Assembly: GCA_963728445.1 (NCBI GenBank)
Contig: CAVSJO010000006.1
Location: 1,178,001-1,242,000 of the forward strand
Origin: CAVSJO01 sp963728445
GTDB taxonomy: Bacteria > Gemmatimonadota > Gemmatimonadetes > Longimicrobiales > RSA9
Reading direction: 5' to 3'
DNA length: 64,000 nt
Part shown: positions 7,464 through 16,131 of the stretch, one piece after another
How positions within the stretch are numbered: the stretch's first letter is position 1
How the letters are laid out: each line of letters begins with the position of its first letter
The notes under the pieces: generated by a model
Told to the model about the DNA's origin: nothing
The model's input: the letters and a program-made list of their open reading frames with translations, nothing else
Database searches by the model: none
Program-made: the position numbers and the translations under genes

Positions 7464-9638
7464 ATGAATTCCAATCAGGCGCGCCCTCTCACGCGCTCGA
7501 CCGGCGCCCGAGCGCTGGTCCTCGCTGTCGCTTGCGCGTCCCTGTCCGCCGTGTGGCCGGCGTCCGCCGTGGCGCAGGGGCCGACGCTCGCCGAAGAGAC
7601 GGTCGGCCTGCTTCGCACGACCGCGGTTTCGGGGCGGGAGGGCGATGCGGCGTCCTACCTGCGCTCCCGTCTCGCGGGCCTCGACGCCCGGACCGATTCG
7701 CTGGGCGACGTGGTCCTCAGCCTCGGGCACGGCGCGCCGCGCAGACTGCTCGCCTGCGCCATGGACGAGCCCGGGTTCGTCGTCTCGGCCGTGACCGACG
7801 ACGGCTTTCTGCGGCTGAGCTCGGTGGGCCAGCCCCGAAGCGAGGCGCTGTGGGCGCAGTTCCGGGAGGGGCAGAAGGTCACGGTGCGCACGGCCGACGG
7901 GCCGGTGGCGGGCGCCGTGGGCGTCCCGTCCATCCACCTGAACGGAGCGCGGGCGGACGCAGCGCCCTTCGGCGTCGAGGACGCGTGGGTGGACGTCGGG
8001 GCCACGAGTCGGGAGGACGTGTCGCGGCTGGGGATCGCGCTCCTCGACCCTGTCGCCCTCGTGCGTCGCATCGTGCGGATGCCCGGCGGCCTTCTGGCGG
8101 CGCCGTCGGCCGCCTCCAAGGGGGAGTGCGTCGCCCTGGCGGACGCGGCCCGGCGCATCGCGGCGGGAGGGACGAGCGGCACGACGGTCGTGGCCTGGAC
8201 GGTTCAGGGACGCAGGGGCCGGCGCGGGCTCGGGCACGTCCTCGCGTCCCGTGGGCCGTTCGACGCCGTGGTCGTGACGGGGGCGCTGGGCGGCCGAGGC
8301 GCGCCGGGGTCGGCGCGCGTCTTCGCGCTGTCGTCCCGCTACACGGACACGCCGGTGGAGACCATCGACGTGGCCGGCGTCATTGCACTCTCCGACTCTC
8401 TCGTCGCGGCGGCGGGCGTGACCCGGCGCACGACGGCGACCGCGGCGCCGATCCCTCGGTCCGACGAGGCCTCGAAGACCACCCGTTTCGCCATGCTCGT
8501 GGACGGCGCCGGCGGAGCGGGTCCGGCGGCGGACGACTCCCTCGGGGGCGCCGCGCTGGGGGTCCTGGAGCGGCCGGCAGGGCGAGGCGCCGCCGCCGCT
8601 GACTCCGACGGGTCGCCATCGGAAGCCGACGTCGCCCACGTGCTCGCCGCGCTGATCGGCCGCTACGGGGTGAGCGGGGACGAAGCCCGCGTGCACGCGC
8701 TCATCCGATCGCTGCTGCCGGATTGGGCACACCCGACCGTCGACGCGAAGGGCAACGTCGTGGTGACCGTGGGGCAGGGCAGTGAGCACGTCGCGTTCGT
8801 GGCCCACATGGACGAGGTCGGCTTCCGCATCGACTCGATCCGGCCGGACGGACGGCTGGTGCTATCCCGGCGGGGCGGGCTCTACCCGTCGCTCTGGGAA
8901 GGTCAGGCCGCGCTGGTACACACGGGCGATCGGGACGTGCCGGCGATCTTCGAGCCGCGCGCCGACCACGCTTCGGCCGACCGCCGGACGCCGTCGACCC
9001 CCCTCACCGCCTGGACCGGCGAGGCGAACGCGGGCGCCGTTCGGGCGCTGGGCATCCGCGTCGGCCAGACGGTGACGATGCCGAAGCGGATGCTCCGCAT
9101 CGGCGAGCACCGCGCCCTTGCCCGCGGCTTCGACGACAGGGCGGGCGACGCTGCGCTGCTGCTCGCTCTGCGCAGGATCGATCCGTCCACGCTGCAGCGG
9201 CGGGTGACGTTTGCGTGGGTCGTCGAGGAGGAGGTCGGATTGAACGGCTCGACGGCGCTGGCGGCGGAGCCGGAGATGGGCGACGTCGGCCGCGCCTACG
9301 CCGTCGACACGTTCGTCAGCTCCGACGCGCCCCTCGAGTCCCGCCGCTACGCGGACGACCCGCTCGGCGACGGGCCCGTCGTGCGCGTGCTGGACAGCTC
9401 GACGTTCACGCCCCGCCGGGCCCTGGACGAGACGCTGGCGGCGGCCCGGACGCGGGGCATCCGGATCCAGTACGGCATGACCAGCGGCGGCACGGACGCG
9501 ACACCCTTCACGCAGGTCGGCGCGCTGCCGATCCCCATCTCGTGGCCGGGGCGCTACTCCCACTCCCCCGTCGAGGTCCTCGATCTACGGGACGTGAGCG
9601 CGCTGACCCGGCTGATCGTGGCCCTCGCCTATCGGTAG
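7464..9638 (+). CDS. Exported M42-family aminopeptidase with a degenerate second M42 domain
   Basis: Protein of 724 residues, about twice the usual M42 (glutamyl aminopeptidase/tetrahedral peptidase) length, with an N-terminal signal peptide ending near SAVAQG. The C-terminal half has all metal and catalytic positions: H448 and D450 (AHMDE), D557 (FDDR), E588-E589 (VEEEVGLNG), D615 (YAVDTF) and H700 (YSHSPVE). The N-terminal half (about 30-330) is a second copy of the same fold in which these are lost: AMDE at 99-102, VQGRRGRRG instead of VEEEVGLNG, and YTDTPVE near 295. It probably trims peptides outside the cytoplasm, with the first copy structural. The start is the ATG just before the signal peptide. 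Confidence 0.85.
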   Translation: MNSNQARPLTRSTGARALVLAVACASLSAVWPASAVAQGPTLAEETVGLLRTTAVSGREGDAASYLRSRLAGLDARTDSLGDVVLSLGHGAPRRLLACAMDEPGFVVSAVTDDGFLRLSSVGQPRSEALWAQFREGQKVTVRTADGPVAGAVGVPSIHLNGARADAAPFGVEDAWVDVGATSREDVSRLGIALLDPVALVRRIVRMPGGLLAAPSAASKGECVALADAARRIAAGGTSGTTVVAWTVQGRRGRRGLGHVLASRGPFDAVVVTGALGGRGAPGSARVFALSSRYTDTPVETIDVAGVIALSDSLVAAAGVTRRTTATAAPIPRSDEASKTTRFAMLVDGAGGAGPAADDSLGGAALGVLERPAGRGAAAADSDGSPSEADVAHVLAALIGRYGVSGDEARVHALIRSLLPDWAHPTVDAKGNVVVTVGQGSEHVAFVAHMDEVGFRIDSIRPDGRLVLSRRGGLYPSLWEGQAALVHTGDRDVPAIFEPRADHASADRRTPSTPLTAWTGEANAGAVRALGIRVGQTVTMPKRMLRIGEHRALARGFDDRAGDAALLLALRRIDPSTLQRRVTFAWVVEEEVGLNGSTALAAEPEMGDVGRAYAVDTFVSSDAPLESRRYADDPLGDGPVVRVLDSSTFTPRRALDETLAAARTRGIRIQYGMTSGGTDATPFTQVGALPIPISWPGRYSHSPVEVLDLRDVSALTRLIVALAYR

Positions 9639-9656
9639 GTCACAGCGGCGCAGTCG

Positions 9657-12371
9657 TCACTCCGCGCGAAGCGCCCGGGCCGGGTCGACGCGGGTGGCGC
9701 GCCGCGCCGGGACCACGGACGCCAGCGCCGCTGCAGCGAGGAGCACGACCGCGACGACGAGGTACACCGCGGGGTCCCGCGGCGAGGCCTCGAACAGGAC
9801 GTCCCGCATGCGGGGCGCCGCGAGGAAGGCGAGGACGAGTCCGAGAGCGATGCCGGCGCCGGCGAGACCGATTCCGCGGCGCACGACGAGGCGGACGACG
9901 TCGCCCGGCGTGGCGCCCAGCGCCTGGCGAACGCCGAGCTCGTGGGTCCGGCTCGCGACGAGATACGCGACCAGGCTGTAGAGTCCCACCGCCGCGATGA
10001 CGAGGGCCAGCAGCCCGAACACGCCCACCAGCATCGCCCCGAGCCGCCACGGCTGGAGCTCCGGATCCAGAGAGTCCGAGAGCCGCTCCACCTGGATCCA
10101 GAGGATCGACGGATCCAGTGGCCGCAGCGCCTCGCGCAGGATCGTCACGGCCGCGCTCGCGGGGCCGCGGGGGCGAACGAGGAGATATGTCCCCCCCATG
10201 CCCTGCTCCTGGCCGAGGGGAACGTAGTACTGCATCGCCGGTGGCTCGCGGATCTCGAACCGGTGGGCGTCCTCCACCACACCGACCACCCGGGCGCACG
10301 GCCGCTCCTCGTCGCCCGGCCCGGTTCGAAGGCAGCTCCCCAGCGCGTTTCCCCGCGGCCATAGCGTACGCGCCATCGTCCGATTGACGACCGCGACGGG
10401 CTCGCTGCCCTCGCGGTCCCCGGGGCCGAACGCCCTCCCCTCGAGCACGCGCAGGCCGACCGTCTCGAAGTAGCCCGGCGAGACCGCCTGGATATACGGA
10501 CCTCCGCCCGCCAGGTGCGGAATGGAATCCACCCCCGGGACCTGAAGGCGCTGCGTGTAGCTCGATCGGAACGGGACGCCGATGGCGAGGGCGGCGGCGC
10601 GAACGTCGGGGAGCGCGCGGGCCCTCTCGAGAGCCGAGGCGTAGAAGCGCGCGTCCCGGGTCCGGCGCTCCAGCCGCAGGGCCTCGTCGAGGCTGGCGGG
10701 CCGCGGCCAGTCGGCCGAAGCGATGAGCACGTGCTCCGGCTCGATCCCCAGGTCCAGCGAGCGGGCGTTCCGGAGACTTCTGACGAACAGGCCGGCGCCC
10801 ACGAGGAGCACGACGGAGAAGGCGGCCTGCAGAACCGTCAGGCTCGTGCGGAGGCCGGATGCCCGGCTGCCGCCGCTTCGGGCGTCGTCGCGCAGTCCCT
10901 GGTTCAGCCGCCCCCGCCCCGCCTGGAACAGCGGCACGAGACCGGTGCCCACCCCCACGAGCAGCGTGAGGCCGGCGGCCACCGCCAGCACGCGGCCGTC
11001 CAGCGGCGGGGCCGTCCACTCCACGTCGGGGAGAAGCGCCGAGCGCACGAGGCGCCCAGCCACGGGCACGACGGCCAGAGCGGCCGCGCCGCCCAGAAGC
11101 GCGAGGAGGAGGCTGTGACTCAGCAGCAAACGGAGCAGCCGCCCCCGGGAAATCCCCAGCGCCAGTCGCACGGCGATCTCCCGCCGACGCCTCACCGCAC
11201 GGGCCAGCAGCAGGTTCGCCACGTTCGCGCAGGCGACCAGCAGCACCAGCAGCGACACGCCCACCAGCCAGCGCGCCACGGTGACCCGCAGCGCTTCGTG
11301 CCCGTTCTCGTCGTACCAGATCGGATCGGCGGTGATGCGCGCCTTCTCCAGAGGCGGATCGTCCCCCGTGTACGCCGCGCGGAACGCACGCGTGGCGTCG
11401 TTCGCCACCTCCTCCGCCGGAACGCCCGGCTTCAGGCGCGCCACTACCTTGAGCCACTGGGCATTCCACGAGTGGGGCCAGTCCTCGGTCACGGAGGCGC
11501 TGCGGATCGACATGGGGACCCACGCGTCCACGCGCTCCATCTCGACACCGGTGAACCCCTTCGGCGCGACGCCGATGACGGTGAAGCGCGACCCCTCGAT
11601 CTCGATGTCGCGGCCGAGCACGCCCGGGTCCGCCCCGAAACGGCGCCGCCACAGGCCGTCCCCGATCACCACGACGGCCCGGGCGTCACCCGGCCGATCC
11701 TCGGTGGCGTCGTAGAAGCGACCGAGCTCGGGCTTCACGCCGAGGGTGGGGAAGAAGTCCCACGTCGCCGCCGTCCAGCGGAGGCGTGCCGCCGATTCCC
11801 CGCTGCCGAGGGTCGCATCCGATACGCCCGTCTGCGCCCCCACCGAAGACAGCGTGCGCGTGTCGTCCCGCATCAGGGCGTACGTCACGTAGCCGAACGT
11901 CGCCGCCTTGAAACGGCCGCGCCCCGGCACGTCCACCGTGTAGTAAATGCGCGCGACCTGCTCCGGAGCCACGACGTGCTCGGGGCCCCGCAGAAGCAGG
12001 CGGTCGAGGATCCCGAACATCGCCGCGTTCGCCCCCACGCCCAGGGCGATCACGACCACCACGACCGCCGTCAGGCCCGGCTCACGGGCCAGGCCGCGCG
12101 CCGCGAATCGCAGGTCGGCCCCCACGGCCGCCAGTCGGTCCCGCAGACCGCGCCGGGCTGCGCTGCGCCGCGCCGCACGCCGCGCCTCCGGCACGGAACC
12201 GAAACGACGCTCCGCCTCCGCCCGGGCTTCGGCCGGCGACCAGCCGCGCGCCACGAGCTGCTCCGTCCGCCGATGGATGTGCTCCCGGATCTCCTCGACC
12301 GCCTCCCGCTCCGCCGCGTCGCCGCGGCGCAGCCCGAGACTGAAGAGACGGCGGATGCCCGGCCGGATCAT
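9657..12371 (-). CDS. ADOP-type ABC transporter permease (MacB-like FtsX protein)
   Basis: Permease of 904 residues. The N-terminus (about 20-60) has the charged helical segment typical of acidobacterial duplicated orphan permeases (HIHRRTEQLVARGWSPAEARAEA), then a membrane helix, a large periplasmic MacB core domain, an FtsX domain of three helices (about 385-500), a second core domain and a second FtsX domain at the C-terminus. The end (VDPARALRAE) is the standard FtsX finish. These proteins lack their own ATPase; substrates are unknown, with export or lipoprotein handling suggested by MacB kinship. The gene starts 10 bases after the PadR stop, so the two form an operon. Confidence 0.9.
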   Translation of the reverse strand: MIRPGIRRLFSLGLRRGDAAEREAVEEIREHIHRRTEQLVARGWSPAEARAEAERRFGSVPEARRAARRSAARRGLRDRLAAVGADLRFAARGLAREPGLTAVVVVVIALGVGANAAMFGILDRLLLRGPEHVVAPEQVARIYYTVDVPGRGRFKAATFGYVTYALMRDDTRTLSSVGAQTGVSDATLGSGESAARLRWTAATWDFFPTLGVKPELGRFYDATEDRPGDARAVVVIGDGLWRRRFGADPGVLGRDIEIEGSRFTVIGVAPKGFTGVEMERVDAWVPMSIRSASVTEDWPHSWNAQWLKVVARLKPGVPAEEVANDATRAFRAAYTGDDPPLEKARITADPIWYDENGHEALRVTVARWLVGVSLLVLLVACANVANLLLARAVRRRREIAVRLALGISRGRLLRLLLSHSLLLALLGGAAALAVVPVAGRLVRSALLPDVEWTAPPLDGRVLAVAAGLTLLVGVGTGLVPLFQAGRGRLNQGLRDDARSGGSRASGLRTSLTVLQAAFSVVLLVGAGLFVRSLRNARSLDLGIEPEHVLIASADWPRPASLDEALRLERRTRDARFYASALERARALPDVRAAALAIGVPFRSSYTQRLQVPGVDSIPHLAGGGPYIQAVSPGYFETVGLRVLEGRAFGPGDREGSEPVAVVNRTMARTLWPRGNALGSCLRTGPGDEERPCARVVGVVEDAHRFEIREPPAMQYYVPLGQEQGMGGTYLLVRPRGPASAAVTILREALRPLDPSILWIQVERLSDSLDPELQPWRLGAMLVGVFGLLALVIAAVGLYSLVAYLVASRTHELGVRQALGATPGDVVRLVVRRGIGLAGAGIALGLVLAFLAAPRMRDVLFEASPRDPAVYLVVAVVLLAAAALASVVPARRATRVDPARALRAE

Positions 12372-12381
12372 CGTCGCGTCC

Positions 12382-12720
12382 TCACGCCGTGCCCGGCGCG
12401 GCCGTGAGGATCCCCGTCACCAGCTGCCCGAAGCGGATCAGCTGCTCCGTCTCCGCCTCCAGGTGACGACGCCCTTTCGGCAGGATCGTGTAGTAGCGGG
12501 CACGCCGGTTGTTGTCGCTCACGCCCCACTCCGCCTCGACCAGCTCCCGCTCGGCCATCCTGTAGAGCGCCTGGTAGACCGCCGAGTCGTCGAAGGCGAG
12601 CTCGCCGCCGGAGCGCTCCTCGAGCCAGTTCGTGATCTCGAGCCCGTGCATGGGCGTCCAGACGAGGGCCTTGAGCACGAGCAGGTCGAGCGTGCCCTTC
12701 ATGAGGGGGATGGCAGCCAT
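12382..12720 (-). CDS. PadR-family transcriptional regulator
   Basis: Winged-helix regulator of 112 residues. The PadR core runs KGTLDLLVLKAL, then MHGLEITNWLEE, SAVYQALYRMAERELV and RRARYYTILPKGRRHL, covering the recognition helix and wing. The short C-terminal helix would dimerise. It sits directly upstream of an ADOP permease, the usual arrangement in which PadR represses its own operon until a ligand binds. Two in-frame ATGs exist. The one at 12720 has GGAG eight bases upstream; the one at 12735 has none, so 12720 is used. Confidence 0.9.
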   Translation of the reverse strand: MAAIPLMKGTLDLLVLKALVWTPMHGLEITNWLEERSGGELAFDDSAVYQALYRMAERELVEAEWGVSDNNRRARYYTILPKGRRHLEAETEQLIRFGQLVTGILTAAPGTA

Positions 12721-12735
12721 GGCGGGGCGCTCCAT

Positions 12736-12754
12736 TGAGAGGTTCAGTTGAGAG
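12736..12754. repeat. Direct repeat, possible PadR operator
   Basis: TGAGAG occurs twice with a 7-base gap (12736-12741 and 12749-12754), between the candidate -10 box and the PadR start. This position suits autoregulation, but no operator consensus was tested. Confidence 0.3.
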
Positions 12755-12756
12755 TC

Positions 12757-12786
12757 TAAATAGAACGGACGCCGGGCGGAAGTCAA
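12757..12786 (-). promoter_or_regulatory. Candidate sigma-70 promoter of the padR-ADOP operon
   Basis: Minus strand: TTGACT (12781-12786), 18-base spacer, TATTTA (12757-12762). This is the best promoter match of the window and lies 37 bases upstream of the preferred PadR start. Confidence 0.6.
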
Positions 12787-12924
12787 GGAAGGGGTCAGGG
12801 GCAGGAGCGCGCTCGCGGGTGGCCGACACGCGGAGGCGGGAGTTTGCGGGCGTGGCGGGGAGCGTCCCATTGTGAGCGTGCGCGCGAATCGGCGCGAATC
12901 ATCCGACAGCACGGGAGGACGAAG

Positions 12925-15900
12925 ATGGAGTCTCGCATCCGGCGGACGGCGGCGTGGGGCGGGCGTTTCGCGTCGGCGCTGGTGGCCGCCTCGGCGCTGG
13001 TGGCGTCGCCGGCGCTGCCGAACGGAGGGCGTGCGGCGGCGCAGACGCCGGCGCCCGCATCGTTCTCGGCGTTGAAGTGGCGGAGCATCGGGCCGTCGAA
13101 CATGGGCGGCCGGACGACGGCGATCGCGGGGGTCGCGGGGGACCCGAAGACGTTCTACATCGGCGGCGCGGACGGCGGGGTGTTCCGGACGCGGGACGGG
13201 GGGACGACGTGGAAGGCGCTGTTCGACGACCAGGCCGTGCTGTCGATCGGGGCGATCGCGGTGTCCGAGTCGGACCCGAACGTCGTGTGGGTAGGGACGG
13301 GGGAAGGGGACCCGCGCAACACCTCGTCGTTCGGGGACGGGGTGTACGTGTCCCGGGACGGCGGTGACCACTGGACACACGCGGGGCTGGACGGGACGGA
13401 GCGGATCAAGCGGATCGCGGTGGACCCGCGCGACCCGGACGCGGCGCTGGTGTGCGCGCTCGGACACTCGTGGGGGCCGAACCCGATGCGGGGCGTGTTC
13501 CGCACGACGGACGGGGGAGCGCACTGGACGAAGGTGCTCTACATCGACGAGGACACGGGGTGCTCGGACGTGGCGCTGACGCCGGCGAACCCGCGGGTGG
13601 CGTACGCCGGGATGTGGACGTTCCGGCGTCGCCCGTGGCGGTTCGACGACGGCGGCAAGGAGACGGCGCTCTACAGGACCACCGACGGTGGCGAAACGTG
13701 GAGCAAGCTCACGGGCCAGGGAATGCCGACGGAGCCCATGGCGCGCATCGGCGTCGCGGTGTCCCGGAGCGCGCCGAACACGGTCTACATGATCACGGAG
13801 ACGAAGACGCAGGGGCAGCTCTTCCGGAGTGACGACGGCGGCGACACGTGGCGGATGGTCACGAAGGACCGGGAGATCGACTTCCGTCCGTTCTACTACA
13901 GCGACATCCGGGTCGATCCGCAGAACCCGGAGCGGGTCTACTCGCTGTCGGGGAGCCTGTACCGCAGCGACGACGGCGGGAAGAGCTTCCGGAACATCAG
14001 TCGCGGCGTGCACGGCGACCACCAGGGGCTGTGGATCGACCCGAAGGACCCCGAGCGGGTGCTGAGCAGCAGCGACGGCGGCTTCCAGGTCTCGAACGAC
14101 CATGGCGAGGACTGGCGCATCCTGAACAACGTGGTGCTCAGCCAGTTCTACCACATCGACTACGACTTCCAGAAGCCGTACCGGCTGTGCGGCGGACTGC
14201 AGGACAACGGCGCGTGGTGCGGCCCGAGTCGGACGACGCACCGGGAGGGCATCACCGAGGCGGACTGGTACACGATCAACGGCGGCGACGGCTTCTACGC
14301 GGTGCCGGTCCCGGGCCGGCCGTGGCTGGTGTTCGCGAACTCGCAGGGCGGTGAGGTGACGCGGGCGGACCTGCGTACGGACGGGGACCAGGACGTCTTC
14401 CCGCACCCGCAGTTCGGCGGCTCGTTCGGCGGCCCCATCTCCATGGCGAAGTACCGCTTCAACTGGGACTCGCCCATCCTGGTCTCGCCCCACGATTCGA
14501 ACACCGTCTACGTCGGCGCCCAGCTCGTGCTGAAGAGCACCGATCTCGGCCATTCGTGGAAGGAGATCAGCCCGGACCTGACGACGAACGACCCGGAGAA
14601 GCAGAAGTCGTCCGGGGGCGAGATCTACCCGGACAACACGGCCGCCGAGTTCCACACCACGATCATGACGATCTCGGAGTCGCCGGTGAAGGCCGGCGTG
14701 CTGTGGGTCGGCACGGACGACGGCAACGTGCAGCTCACGACGGACGACGGCGCGCACTGGACGAACCTGACGCCGAACATCAAGGGCCTGCCCGCGGCCT
14801 CCTGGGTGGCCCGGATCGACGCGTCGCCCCACGACGCCGGCACGGCCTTCGTCGCCTTCGATCGGCACCAGATGGACGACTTCCGGCCGTGGGCGTACTC
14901 CACGACGGACTACGGAAGGACGTGGACGTCCATCGGCGAGGGACTGAAGGGCTACGTGCACGTGGTGCGGCAGGACCCGAAGAACCCCGACCTCCTGTAC
15001 GCCGGCACGGAGCTGGGGGTGTGGGCGTCGTGGGACCGGGGGCGTCACTGGACGTCCATCCGCAACGGCCTGCCGCCGGTGGCGGTGCGGGACATCAAGG
15101 TGCACCCGCGGGAGAACGACCTGATCGTGGCGACGCACGGCCGCGGCGTCTTCATTCTGGACGACGCGACCCCCCTCCAGCGCCTGGGCGCCGAATCGGC
15201 CGCGGGCGCGCCGGCGCTCTTCCCGATCCGGCCGGCGGTCCGCTGGAACGTCGCGGGCCGCGGCGCGAACACCGGACAGGCGGTGTGGACGGGGGACAAC
15301 CCTCCCTACGGCGCGCTCGTGGACTACTGGGTCAAGTCCGACAGCGCGCAGCCCCTTCGCCTCACCGTCACCGACGGCTCCGGGAAGGTGGTGCGCGTCG
15401 TCGAGGACACGGCCAGCGGGAAGGGCCTGGGCCGCGTCGTCTGGGACCTGAGGGAGGAGGCGCCGACGCCGATCCCCGGCGAGTCCGACGGCGGTGGCGG
15501 CGGCTTCTTCCGCTTCGCCGGCGGTCCGACGGTCGCGCCCGGCACGTACACGGCGTCGCTCAGCGTCGGCGGAGCGTCGGTCGGGACGCAGCAGGTCGTC
15601 GTGCAGCCGGACCCGCGCTCGATGATGGCAGCGGCGGACTACGCCGCCCAGCTCGCCGCCGGTGAGCGCGCCCGGGACCTGACGGGCGAGGTGAACGTGA
15701 TGCTCGGCCGGGTCGACATGATGCAGCGGCAGCTCCAGGACCTGCGCCGGGATCTGAAGGCGACGTCGGGGCCGGGCGGCGCCGACGCCGGCCTCGACGC
15801 CAGCGCGAAGGCCGCGCTCGCGGCGCTGGACAGCCTCGAGGCGACGACGCTGCGCCGGCCGCCGCCGAACATGGGCTACCGGCAGTACCCGCGGCTGCGG

Positions 15901-16107
15901 GAGCAGGCGATGTCGCTGGGCCGCGGAATCGACGGGGCCGAGGGGCCGCCGACAGCCGGCCAGATGCAGCGGCTGGGCGAGCTGCGCACGGACATCGACG
16001 TGGCGAAGGCCGCGCTGCAGAAGATCGAGGACGGGCCGATCGCCGACGTGAACGCCGGGATGAAGGGGCGGCCCCGGATCGGGGCGGCGAAGGGAGGGGT
16101 TTCGTAG
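12925..16107 (+). CDS. Exported Asp-box (VPS10/sortilin-like) beta-propeller protein
   Basis: Protein of 1060 residues with a signal peptide (cleavage near GRAAAQ). At least nine Asp-box/BNR motifs of the form DGGxxW are spread over residues 70-700 (for example RDGGTTWKAL, TDGGAHWTKV, TDGGETWSKL, DDGGDTWRMV), indicating one or two large beta-propellers. A C-terminal region (about 720-900) has a beta-sandwich look and ends in helical segments. The family is annotated variously as WD40/YVTN/BNR repeat or glycosyl-hydrolase-like; no catalytic residues can be assigned, so binding or turnover of an extracellular polymer is only a guess. Start chosen at the ATG after GGGAGG. It is transcribed divergently from padR. 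Confidence 0.88.
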   Translation: MESRIRRTAAWGGRFASALVAASALVASPALPNGGRAAAQTPAPASFSALKWRSIGPSNMGGRTTAIAGVAGDPKTFYIGGADGGVFRTRDGGTTWKALFDDQAVLSIGAIAVSESDPNVVWVGTGEGDPRNTSSFGDGVYVSRDGGDHWTHAGLDGTERIKRIAVDPRDPDAALVCALGHSWGPNPMRGVFRTTDGGAHWTKVLYIDEDTGCSDVALTPANPRVAYAGMWTFRRRPWRFDDGGKETALYRTTDGGETWSKLTGQGMPTEPMARIGVAVSRSAPNTVYMITETKTQGQLFRSDDGGDTWRMVTKDREIDFRPFYYSDIRVDPQNPERVYSLSGSLYRSDDGGKSFRNISRGVHGDHQGLWIDPKDPERVLSSSDGGFQVSNDHGEDWRILNNVVLSQFYHIDYDFQKPYRLCGGLQDNGAWCGPSRTTHREGITEADWYTINGGDGFYAVPVPGRPWLVFANSQGGEVTRADLRTDGDQDVFPHPQFGGSFGGPISMAKYRFNWDSPILVSPHDSNTVYVGAQLVLKSTDLGHSWKEISPDLTTNDPEKQKSSGGEIYPDNTAAEFHTTIMTISESPVKAGVLWVGTDDGNVQLTTDDGAHWTNLTPNIKGLPAASWVARIDASPHDAGTAFVAFDRHQMDDFRPWAYSTTDYGRTWTSIGEGLKGYVHVVRQDPKNPDLLYAGTELGVWASWDRGRHWTSIRNGLPPVAVRDIKVHPRENDLIVATHGRGVFILDDATPLQRLGAESAAGAPALFPIRPAVRWNVAGRGANTGQAVWTGDNPPYGALVDYWVKSDSAQPLRLTVTDGSGKVVRVVEDTASGKGLGRVVWDLREEAPTPIPGESDGGGGGFFRFAGGPTVAPGTYTASLSVGGASVGTQQVVVQPDPRSMMAAADYAAQLAAGERARDLTGEVNVMLGRVDMMQRQLQDLRRDLKATSGPGGADAGLDASAKAALAALDSLEATTLRRPPPNMGYRQYPRLREQAMSLGRGIDGAEGPPTAGQMQRLGELRTDIDVAKAALQKIEDGPIADVNAGMKGRPRIGAAKGGVS

Positions 16108-16131
16108 GCGGCCCCGAGAGCCCGCGTCCCC

